A model generated the notes under the pieces. It did not search any database and had not been told where the DNA came from. It saw nothing but the letters and a program-made list of their open reading frames with translations. The translations under genes were made by a program, and so were the position numbers. A stretch of DNA of 64,000 nt from Lampropedia hyalina DSM 16112. GTDB taxonomy: Bacteria > Pseudomonadota > Gammaproteobacteria > Burkholderiales > Burkholderiaceae_C. The stretch spans positions 1 to 64,000 of the forward strand of contig NZ_FQUZ01000013.1 of NCBI RefSeq assembly GCF_900129055.1. The letters run 5' to 3'. The stretch's first letter is position 1. Every line of letters starts with the position of its first letter. Shown here in pieces: positions 58,099-64,000 of the stretch.

Positions 58099-59094
58099 AT
58101 GTCTTCTTCTCTCCATTCCGAACCACCCCTCTGGCTGCCCCGGCTGACCCCTGCCATGCGCCAGGTGGTGGAGCGCATTGCGCGTGCCCGCCACACCCCC
58201 ATGCAAGAGCTGGGTGCGGTGCAGGCGCGTCGGGCCTATGCCATGGGTTCGCAGACGCTGGAGTTGCCGGCCCTGGTTCTGGCCCAGGGAACCGAGCAGA
58301 CCATTGTGGCGCGTGATGGCACGCCGCTGCGCGCACGCCTCTATTGGCCATCCCCCAGCACGGAGCGGGCGACAGCGGCGGTGGCCCCGTTGCCTGTCGT
58401 GCTGTACCTGCATGGTGGGGGGTTCACCATCGGCAGTGTCGAGACGCACGACATTCTCTGCCGACGCATGGCCAGCCTGTCGGGGGCGGCCGTGGTGTCG
58501 CTGGATTACCGACTGGCTCCCGAGCGGCGTTTTCCGTGCGCGGTGCACGATGCCTTTGATGCACTGTGCTGGCTGGGGTCGCAGGGGCATGAATGGGGGC
58601 TGGATGGCCGACGGCTGGCCGTGGCGGGCGACAGTGCCGGTGGCACGCTGGCAGCCGTGGCGGCCATTCAGGCACGCGATGCCGGCATCGCCCTGGCCGC
58701 CCAGGTGCTGATCTACCCCGGCACCACCGCCCACCAGGACACCGAGTCCCACCACTTCTATGCAACCGGCCCGGTGCTGAACAAACCGCTGATCGACTGG
58801 TTCTTCCGGCAGTACATCGACTGGGACGAGCGCACCGACTGGCGGTTCGCGCCCTTGCTGGCCCCGGAGCTGGAAGCCGTGGCCCCTGCACTGCTGGTGC
58901 TGGCCGAATGCGATCCGCTGGTGGATGAGGGCCTGGCCTATGCCGACCGGCTGCGGCTGGCCGGGGTGGACGTGGAACTGGAGTTGTATCGGGGCGTGGC
59001 CCACGAATTCATCAAAATGGGACATGCCTTGCCCGAAGCCATGCAGGCGCACCGCGCGATTGCGGCCTGGCTCCAACGGGCCTTTTCACTCTGA
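58099..59094 (+). CDS. alpha/beta hydrolase, HSL-type (GDSAGG) esterase
   Basis: A 331-aa hormone-sensitive-lipase-like esterase. The oxyanion motif LYLHGGGFTIGS, nucleophile elbow VAGDSAGGTLAA, Asp in AECDPLVDEGL and His in GVAHEFIKMGHAL form a full catalytic set. ATG 58099 begins the usual domain; the 9 residues before it in frame are not supported. No signal peptide. It probably hydrolyses short acyl esters; its position opposite the DUF3141 operon across a shared promoter region is suggestive but does not show a pathway. Confidence 0.9.
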   Translation: MSSSLHSEPPLWLPRLTPAMRQVVERIARARHTPMQELGAVQARRAYAMGSQTLELPALVLAQGTEQTIVARDGTPLRARLYWPSPSTERATAAVAPLPVVLYLHGGGFTIGSVETHDILCRRMASLSGAAVVSLDYRLAPERRFPCAVHDAFDALCWLGSQGHEWGLDGRRLAVAGDSAGGTLAAVAAIQARDAGIALAAQVLIYPGTTAHQDTESHHFYATGPVLNKPLIDWFFRQYIDWDERTDWRFAPLLAPELEAVAPALLVLAECDPLVDEGLAYADRLRLAGVDVELELYRGVAHEFIKMGHALPEAMQAHRAIAAWLQRAFSL

Positions 59095-59357
59095 AGCCGC
59101 TGCGAAGAACCCCGAAAAACCGGTGCAAATCCGTGCCCGAATGCGAACCAGAGCCATTGGCTACATTCAGCAACAGATATTTGCAGGATTGCCCACCGGA
59201 AATCAGACCTTTGGTAGGTGTTTGGATTCTGCAAACCCATTTTTTCGCTACGATTGACGGCTGATTTGGGGGGTGTCTCTGACACGGCAGGTACAGCAGG
59301 TGTTGGCACACTATGGCCCCGATTGTTTTGCAACTTTATTCCTGAAGGAAACCATTC

Positions 59358-59627
59358 ATGGCAACTGCCTCCAAACGCGCACCCAACCCCGCATTCATGA
59401 AACCCCTCCAACCCAATGCGGCATTGGCTGCCGTGGTGGGTCAGGAGCCGTTGCCCCGCACCGAAATCGTCAAGAAACTCTGGGACTACATCAAGGCCCA
59501 CAATCTTCAGGACCCGCAGAACAAGCGCAACATCAATGCCGATGACACGCTGCGCCCCATTTTCGGCAAGGATCAGGTCACGATGTTTGAACTGCCCGGC
59601 CTGATTGGCAAGCACGTCAAGTCCTGA
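59358..59627 (+). CDS. SWIB/MDM2-domain protein
   Basis: An 89-aa protein that is essentially one SWIB domain: PNPAFMKPLQPNAALAAVVG, LPRTEIVKKLWDYIKAHNLQ, DPQNKRNINADDTLRPIFG and ELPGLIGKHV. The domain is best known from eukaryotic SWI/SNF and MDM2 and occurs in Chlamydia and in small proteins of Burkholderiales. GAAGGAAACC fixes the start. It is followed by a strong hairpin terminator, so it is probably monocistronic. Role (DNA- or protein-binding, perhaps chromosome compaction) is unknown. Confidence 0.9.
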   Translation: MATASKRAPNPAFMKPLQPNAALAAVVGQEPLPRTEIVKKLWDYIKAHNLQDPQNKRNINADDTLRPIFGKDQVTMFELPGLIGKHVKS

Positions 59628-59679
59628 GGACACCGTTGCCCCGGCATTCCTGCCATACCGGATAAAAGCAGGAGACACA

Positions 59680-59721
59680 CGAGAAAAGCCCCGGCACACC
59701 CAAGTGCCGGGGCTTTTCTCG
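59680..59721. terminator. bidirectional intrinsic terminator, SWIB gene / sfnB-like gene
   Basis: A perfect 18-bp stem, cgagaaaagccccggcac (59680-59697) and gtgccggggcttttctcg (59704-59721), has a six-base loop. The A/T run at the base supplies U-rich RNA on both strands. It separates convergent genes. Confidence 0.92.
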
Positions 59722-59748
59722 TTGTGATGCGGGGAAAATGCGGGGAAA

Positions 59749-60996
59749 TCAGTTCCAGGCGTTGCGGGGCGGATTCACGCCGTTGAGGTAGTAGTTGCCA
59801 ATGTGGAAGTATTTCCAGCGCACCGGGTCGTGCAGGGTATGGACGCGGGCATTGCGCCAGTAGCGGTCCAGTTGGTGCTGCTGGAGGGTGGAGCGGGTGC
59901 CTGCCAGCTCGAACAGGCGGTTGGTGGCTTCGATGGCGATCTGGGTGGTCAGCACCTTGGCTTCTGCGGTGGCGGTGGTGGCGGTTGCCACGCTGGCTTC
60001 GCCGGGGGCTGCAACGGCCTTGTCGATCAGGTCGCCGGCGCGCTCCAGCAGGGCTTCGGCGGCGTGCAGCTTGATTTTCAGGTCGCCAATGGCCTGGATG
60101 GTGAAAACGTCTTCGGCTGCGGTGGGCTTGTCGCTGTCGATCCACGGACGGCTTTTCGTCTGCACGAAATCAATCGTTTCGTCGATGGCCTGGCGGGCAA
60201 TGCCTGCGTCGATGGCGGCCTGGATGATTTGCGAGATGGCACCGGCGGCCGTGTGGTTGTGGAAGGCATCGATGATGACCACGCGGCTTTTGGGAACGCG
60301 CACCTGCTCGATCTGCACGCGACCGGATGCCGTGGTGCGCTGGCCGAAGCTCGACCAGTTGTTGGTGACGGTCAGGCCAGGGGCATCGCGCTGGGCGAAT
60401 ACCAGCGCGGCCTGGCCCTGGTCATTGACGGCGACGATGGGGACGAGGTGTGCCAGCAGCGCGCCGGTGGTGTAGAACTTCTCACCCTGCACGATGACGT
60501 GGTCGCCATCATCGACAAAGCGCGTCTCGAAGGCGGCGACGTTCTTGCTGTTCAACTCGGAGAAGGCATTGCCGAAACGCCAGCCATCGAGCACCAGTCC
60601 GAACAGTTCCTTTTTCTGCTCCTCGGTGCCATCGAGTGCGATATGGGCCACCAGCGTGAGGTGGTTGTGGGCGATCTGGGCGATGCTGGAGTCGGCAGCG
60701 GCAATGATGGACGATACCCAGGCCACCGTGGAGTAGGAGGCTCCAACACCACCGTATTCCTTGGGTACGGTCAGCCCCCACAGGCCACTTTGCGAGTAGG
60801 CATCCAGCTCTTCAACGGGCAGATAGCCTTCACGGTCGCGCTCGGCAGCTCCGGTCAGGAATTGCGCCGCGAGTTGGCGGGCGATTTCCACGGCTTCGGC
60901 CTCGCTTTGCAGGCGATGCGCAGCAGTGGCAGGGATGGGGCGCGGGCTGAATGGCTCCGCAGAATTGACACGGGGACGGTGGCTGGATTGGGTCAT
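59749..60996 (-). CDS. SfnB-family sulfur-acquisition oxidoreductase (acyl-CoA dehydrogenase fold)
   Basis: 415 aa, an acyl-CoA-dehydrogenase-type flavoprotein related to SfnB and the DszC group of FMNH2-dependent monooxygenases. Family marks include GLWGLTVPKEYGGVGASYST, IAQIAHNHLTLV, YTTGALLAHLVPI, LVFAQRDAPGLTVTNNW, and a C-terminal helical domain ending LFELAGTRSTLQQHQLDRYWRNARVHTLHDP. ATG 60996 with AAGGA upstream is chosen. A sigma-54 promoter lies at 61045-61060, and the activator gene is immediately upstream. Probable role: oxidation of organosulfur compounds (sulfone or similar) for sulfur. Confidence 0.85.
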   Translation of the reverse strand: MTQSSHRPRVNSAEPFSPRPIPATAAHRLQSEAEAVEIARQLAAQFLTGAAERDREGYLPVEELDAYSQSGLWGLTVPKEYGGVGASYSTVAWVSSIIAAADSSIAQIAHNHLTLVAHIALDGTEEQKKELFGLVLDGWRFGNAFSELNSKNVAAFETRFVDDGDHVIVQGEKFYTTGALLAHLVPIVAVNDQGQAALVFAQRDAPGLTVTNNWSSFGQRTTASGRVQIEQVRVPKSRVVIIDAFHNHTAAGAISQIIQAAIDAGIARQAIDETIDFVQTKSRPWIDSDKPTAAEDVFTIQAIGDLKIKLHAAEALLERAGDLIDKAVAAPGEASVATATTATAEAKVLTTQIAIEATNRLFELAGTRSTLQQHQLDRYWRNARVHTLHDPVRWKYFHIGNYYLNGVNPPRNAWN

Positions 60997-61044
60997 GGCA
61001 GTCCTTTGCAAAAAAGAGAGGAAATGAAATGTTGTCTATGCCAT

Positions 61045-61060
61045 TGCATTTCCTGTGCCA
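61045..61060 (-). promoter_or_regulatory. sigma-54 (-24/-12) promoter of the sfnB-like gene
   Basis: On the minus strand the sequence reads TGGCACAGGAAATGCA: a perfect -24 box (TGGCAC), GG and GC 10 bp apart, and one mismatch in the -12 box (ATGCA for TTGCA). The GC at 61046-61047 lies about 50 bases before the sfnB-like ATG. A neighbouring sigma-54 activator gene makes the assignment strong. Confidence 0.8.
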
Positions 61061-61164
61061 TATTTTTATGGTTATAAATCAGTTGTTTGCGGCTTATTTG
61101 ACAGGTCGGCTGGTGCAGGGTGGGCAGTTTGTGGAAGCACTGTTGCTGTGGCAGCAGCAGGCGA

Positions 61165-62325
61165 TCAGTTCCAGCCCAGTGCCACGGGGTGCAGGGGCTT
61201 GCGCGGTTCCGCTGGACGGGAGGGGGCACTGGCGGTCGGGGCGTTGCCAACCCGCCGGTTCACGACCAGCTCGCCCAGTTCGATCAGGCGACTGCGCAAC
61301 ACGTTGCGGCTGATGCCCAGCAGGTCAGCGGTGTGAACCTGATTGTGGTGGCAGAACTGGTAGGCGGTGCGCAGCAGCGTGGCATTGACGGCTTCGTGCA
61401 GGTCGGGTGTGCCGTGTTCCAGCAGGTGTTGCAGGGTGTGCGCCAGTTGCTGCATCGGGTCGGTGGCCGTGTGGCTGCGTCGTGGCTCCTGGTGGGGGTC
61501 GGGGTGGTTGAAGCGTGGCAGGGTGGCTGCCAGGTGCAGGTCGTTCGCGCCGATGCGGTTGCCGTGCCGCACCAGCAGCAGGGTGTGGTGGATGGCGTTT
61601 TCCAGTTCGCGGATGTTGCCGTGCCAGGGGTGGTCGCGCAGTTTCTGCTGGGCGGATTCGTCCAGCATGACAGGGCCTCTGCCCAGGCGGCGGCTGTAGC
61701 TGTCGATGAAGTGGCGTGCCAGCGGCAGGATGTCGCCGGGGCGTTCGCGCAGGGGCAGCAGGTTCAGGCTGACGACGTTGAGGCGGTAGAACAGGTCTTC
61801 GCGGAAGTTGCCGGCGGCAATGGCCTGCTCCAGTTGCACGTTGGTGGCGGCAATGACGCGCACGTCCAGACCAATGGGGCGGCGTGAACCCAGCCGCACC
61901 ACTTCGCGCTCCTGCAACACCCGCAGCAGCTTCACCTGAATGGACAGGGGCAGGTCGCCGATTTCATCAAGGAACAGCGTGCCGCCATTGGCTTCCTCGA
62001 ACCAGCCTGCCTTGGCCGAGACTGCGCCGGTGAACGCGCCTTTCTCATGGCCGAACAGTTCGGCTTCCACCAGCGATTCGGAAAACGCCCCGCAATTGAC
62101 GGCCAGGAAGGGCTTGTGGGCGCGGTGGCTGAGGGCGTGAATGTGACGCGCCAACAGTTCCTTGCCGGTGCCGGTCTCGCCGATGATGAGCACGCTGGCA
62201 TCGCTGGGAGCGACCTGTTCGGTGTGGGCCAGCAGACGTTGGGACTGCGGGTCGCTGAACACCAGTGCGGTGGCGCGGATGGAGGTGGCCAGTGCCGGTG
62301 AGGGAGGAAGCGTGAGCAATTGCAT
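61165..62325 (-). CDS. sigma-54-dependent transcriptional activator, SfnR-like
   Basis: 386 aa, an enhancer-binding protein with no receiver or PAS domain: AAA+ core begins near residue 20. Walker A GETGTGKE (49-56), the sigma-54 contact loop GAFTGA (96-101), Walker [11 protein letters not shown] and sensor RELENAIHH are intact. The C-terminal Fis-type helix-turn-helix reads [18 protein letters not shown]. It has the size and short N-terminus of SfnR-type activators of sulfone/sulfonate genes. It lies between ssuD-like and sfnB-like genes, same strand, and probably drives both. Confidence 0.92.
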   Translation of the reverse strand: MQLLTLPPSPALATSIRATALVFSDPQSQRLLAHTEQVAPSDASVLIIGETGTGKELLARHIHALSHRAHKPFLAVNCGAFSESLVEAELFGHEKGAFTGAVSAKAGWFEEANGGTLFLDEIGDLPLSIQVKLLRVLQEREVVRLGSRRPIGLDVRVIAATNVQLEQAIAAGNFREDLFYRLNVVSLNLLPLRERPGDILPLARHFIDSYSRRLGRGPVMLDESAQQKLRDHPWHGNIRELENAIHHTLLLVRHGNRIGANDLHLAATLPRFNHPDPHQEPRRSHTATDPMQQLAHTLQHLLEHGTPDLHEAVNATLLRTAYQFCHHNQVHTADLLGISRNVLRSRLIELGELVVNRRVGNAPTASAPSRPAEPRKPLHPVALGWN

Positions 62326-62431
62326 GGTGGAGGGTCATCAGGCAAAAGAGGGGGAAGCCCATGCCCCGGCCATCGGGTGATGACCGCAAGCAGTGGCAGC
62401 GGAAGTGGGGCTGGCGGGTGAAATGCCGGGT

Positions 62432-63574
62432 TCAGGACGTGGCAGCGACCTTGCCCTGCTGCACGCCGCGCACGTCGAACGCACCGCCGGTCTGGGCGCG
62501 GTCGCTGACGGTGACGGCTTTCTTGCCGATCAGCGGGAACACCAGTTCGGCAAAGCGGATGGATTCCTCCAGGTGCGGGTAGCCTGACAGCACGAAGGTA
62601 TCCACGCCCAGGTCGGCGTATTCTTGCAAGCGCGCCGCGACGGTGGCCGCATCGCCCACCAGTGCCGTGCCCGCGCCGCCGCGCACCAGGCCCACGCCGG
62701 CCCAGAGGTTGGGGGAGACTTCCAGCCGGTCGCGCCGACCGCCGTGCAGTGCGGCCATGCGGGCCTGTCCCACCGAATCCATGTGGGCGTAGTTCTGCTG
62801 GGCCTTGGCAATGTCGTCGTCGCTCAGCTTGCTGATGAGGCGTTCGGCATCGGCCCAGGCTTCTTCATTGGTTTCGCGCACGATGACGTGCAGGCGCACG
62901 CCAAAGCGCACGCTGCGGCCCTGTTTTTCGGCCCGCTGGCGCACATCGGCGATTTTTTCGGCCACGGCGGCGGGTGGTTCGCCCCAGGTGAGGTAGGCGT
63001 CGACCTGTTTGGCGGCCAGTTCGTGCGCGGCATCGGACGAGCCGCCGAAGTACAGCGGTGGATAGGGCTTCTGCACAGGCGCGAAGAAGTTCTTGGCGTT
63101 ATTCACCTTGAAGTACTGGCCGTCGTAGTCCACGGTCTGGCCTTCCAGCAGTTGCCGCCAGATGGTCAGGAATTCGTCGGCATAGCGGTAGCGTTCATCG
63201 TGGTCGAGAAAGATGCCATCGGCGGCCAGCTCGGTGGCATCGCCGCCGGGCACGACGTTGAGCAGCAGCCGTCCGTGCAGGGCCTGATCCAGCGAGGCGG
63301 CCTGCCGCGCGCTGGAGACCGGCGCGCCCAGCGAGGTGCGCAGGGCCACCAGCAGCTTGATGCGGTGCGTTACCGGTATCAGGCTGGCCGCCACCACCCA
63401 CGGGTCGAGGCAGGAGCTGCCGGTGGGAATCAGCAGGCCGTCGTAGCCCAGGTTTTCGCTGGTGACGGCAATGCTGCGCAGGTATTCGTTGCTGGGGGCA
63501 CGGCCAAAGTCGGAGGTGCCCAGGTAGCGGGTGTCGCCCGAGGTGGGCAGAAACCAGAAAACGTCAAAGCTCAT
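62432..63574 (-). CDS. ssuD: FMNH2-dependent alkanesulfonate monooxygenase, SsuD-like
   Basis: A 380-aa luciferase-like (LLM) flavoenzyme that releases sulfite from alkanesulfonates. The start [19 protein letters not shown] matches Ssu[33 protein letters not shown] and [20 protein letters not shown] are family blocks. ATG 63574 gives 380 aa, as in E. coli SsuD (381). It needs a separate FMN reductase (candidate at 43864). No ABC transporter (ssuABC) is in the window next to it. The gap to the activator gene is 106 bases. Confidence 0.92.
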   Translation of the reverse strand: MSFDVFWFLPTSGDTRYLGTSDFGRAPSNEYLRSIAVTSENLGYDGLLIPTGSSCLDPWVVAASLIPVTHRIKLLVALRTSLGAPVSSARQAASLDQALHGRLLLNVVPGGDATELAADGIFLDHDERYRYADEFLTIWRQLLEGQTVDYDGQYFKVNNAKNFFAPVQKPYPPLYFGGSSDAAHELAAKQVDAYLTWGEPPAAVAEKIADVRQRAEKQGRSVRFGVRLHVIVRETNEEAWADAERLISKLSDDDIAKAQQNYAHMDSVGQARMAALHGGRRDRLEVSPNLWAGVGLVRGGAGTALVGDAATVAARLQEYADLGVDTFVLSGYPHLEESIRFAELVFPLIGKKAVTVSDRAQTGGAFDVRGVQQGKVAATS

Positions 63575-63661
63575 GGTAAAGGACTCCAGGAAAGAAAAAG
63601 GGATGAAATGCACTGGCGGGAGAGACCCGGCCATCGACAGGCTGCGGTGCAGGCCGGGTGG

Positions 63662-64000
63662 TCACTGGCCGGTGGCGGGGCCGGCCGATGGGCTACAGGG
63701 AGGGCCATCCGGGGTCGGGGCAATGGCTTCGCCGCTGGGAGAGAGCTGCCCCAGCCGCAACAGGCGGGTGCGCACCACGCTGCGGCTCAGGCCCAGTTGC
63801 CGCGCGGTCTGTACCTGGTTGAGACGGTTGCGCTGCCACACCTTGAGCAGCAGTGCGTTCTGCAACAGGGCTTCCAGCCCTTCGCTGTACTGGTCGCACA
63901 GGCTTTCCAGGGCTTCGTCGAGCAACTGGTTGGCCGCCAGCACGGCCTGGGGATGCTGGGGTGCACTGTCGTCGGATGAGGGCGCAGGCGGGGGCAGACC
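63662..64000 (-). CDS. sigma-54-dependent activator, C-terminal part (5' end beyond the window)
   Basis: The frame is open to base 64000, so the gene begins outside. The visible 112 residues hold a Fis-type helix-turn-helix, NRLNQVQTARQLGLSRSVVRTRL, closely resembling that of the activator at 61165 ([18 protein letters not shown]). A GTG at 63943 is not the real start, since the reading frame continues upstream. A Pro-rich linker precedes the helix-turn-helix region. It lies 87 bases upstream of ssuD on the same strand and is probably a paralogous activator of sulfur genes. Confidence 0.8.
   Translation of the reverse strand, partial: GLPPPAPSSDDSAPQHPQAVLAANQLLDEALESLCDQYSEGLEALLQNALLLKVWQRNRLNQVQTARQLGLSRSVVRTRLLRLGQLSPSGEAIAPTPDGPPCSPSAGPATGQ

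Overview
The window is high-GC (apart from one AT-rich stretch), gene-dense chromosome of a betaproteobacterium, most likely order Burkholderiales and close to Comamonadaceae. The pointers are the mreBCD-mrdA and gatCAB arrangement, the folC-SPOR-cvpA-purF block, a DUF3141/acetate-kinase operon, RlmD-type and PhaC-like proteins, and the protein sequences themselves. The genus cannot be fixed from this sequence alone.

Layout. 1-6429: the 3' end of an IS3-family element lies inside pilV, followed by the type IV pilus minor-pilin operon pilW-pilX-pilY1-pilE. The 5' part of pilY1 is clearly more AT-rich than its surroundings. 6477-10955: a nested inverted repeat, purL, and a tRNA-Leu(GAG) with its terminator. 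11097-14083 (minus): recQ, a BON-domain lipoprotein and a YqjD/ElaB-like membrane-anchored protein. 14431-17837: the right end of an IS200/IS605-type element with the tail of TnpB, then a TrpXYZ-type ABC importer whose genes are separated by hairpins, then a small XRE regulator. 17857-26444: mreB-mreC-mreD-mrdA on the minus strand, divergent from gatC-gatA-(small membrane protein)-gatB.

26518-35943: housekeeping genes (SDR epimerase, rfbC, murI, PP2C phosphatase, a DinG/YoaA helicase, a LOG-family protein, dgkA, rlmD), a 163-bp imperfect palindrome and a small zinc-finger protein. 36111-42386: a translationally coupled surface-glycan cluster with a GT2, an unusual fusion of an O-antigen-ligase membrane domain to a GT4 glycosyltransferase, a second GT2, and two tandem paralogous GT32/Caps_synth-type transferases. 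42477-51641: aromatic/aspartate aminotransferase, an FMN reductase, ppsR, cobS-cobC, folC, a SPOR protein, cvpA and purF.

51705-57736 (minus): a tight operon of a PhaC-like DUF3141 protein, a MaoC-phosphotransacetylase fusion, acetate kinase and an alpha/beta hydrolase. A PhaR-like palindrome lies upstream. Together these suggest an acyl-CoA to acyl-phosphate to ATP route tied to polyester or storage-carbon metabolism. 58099-59627: an HSL-type hydrolase and a SWIB-domain protein. 59749-64000 (minus): an organosulfur-scavenging region with an SfnB-like oxidoreductase behind a recognisable sigma-54 promoter, an SsuD-type alkanesulfonate monooxygenase, and two paralogous sigma-54 activators (one cut by the window edge). 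The FMN reductase at 43864 could supply reduced flavin to these enzymes.

The least explained items are the ligase-GT4 fusion, the DUF3141/Pta/AckA operon with its Asn-for-Asp hydratase motif, the TnpB/guide-RNA-end relic upstream of the ABC importer, and the IS-truncated pilV.
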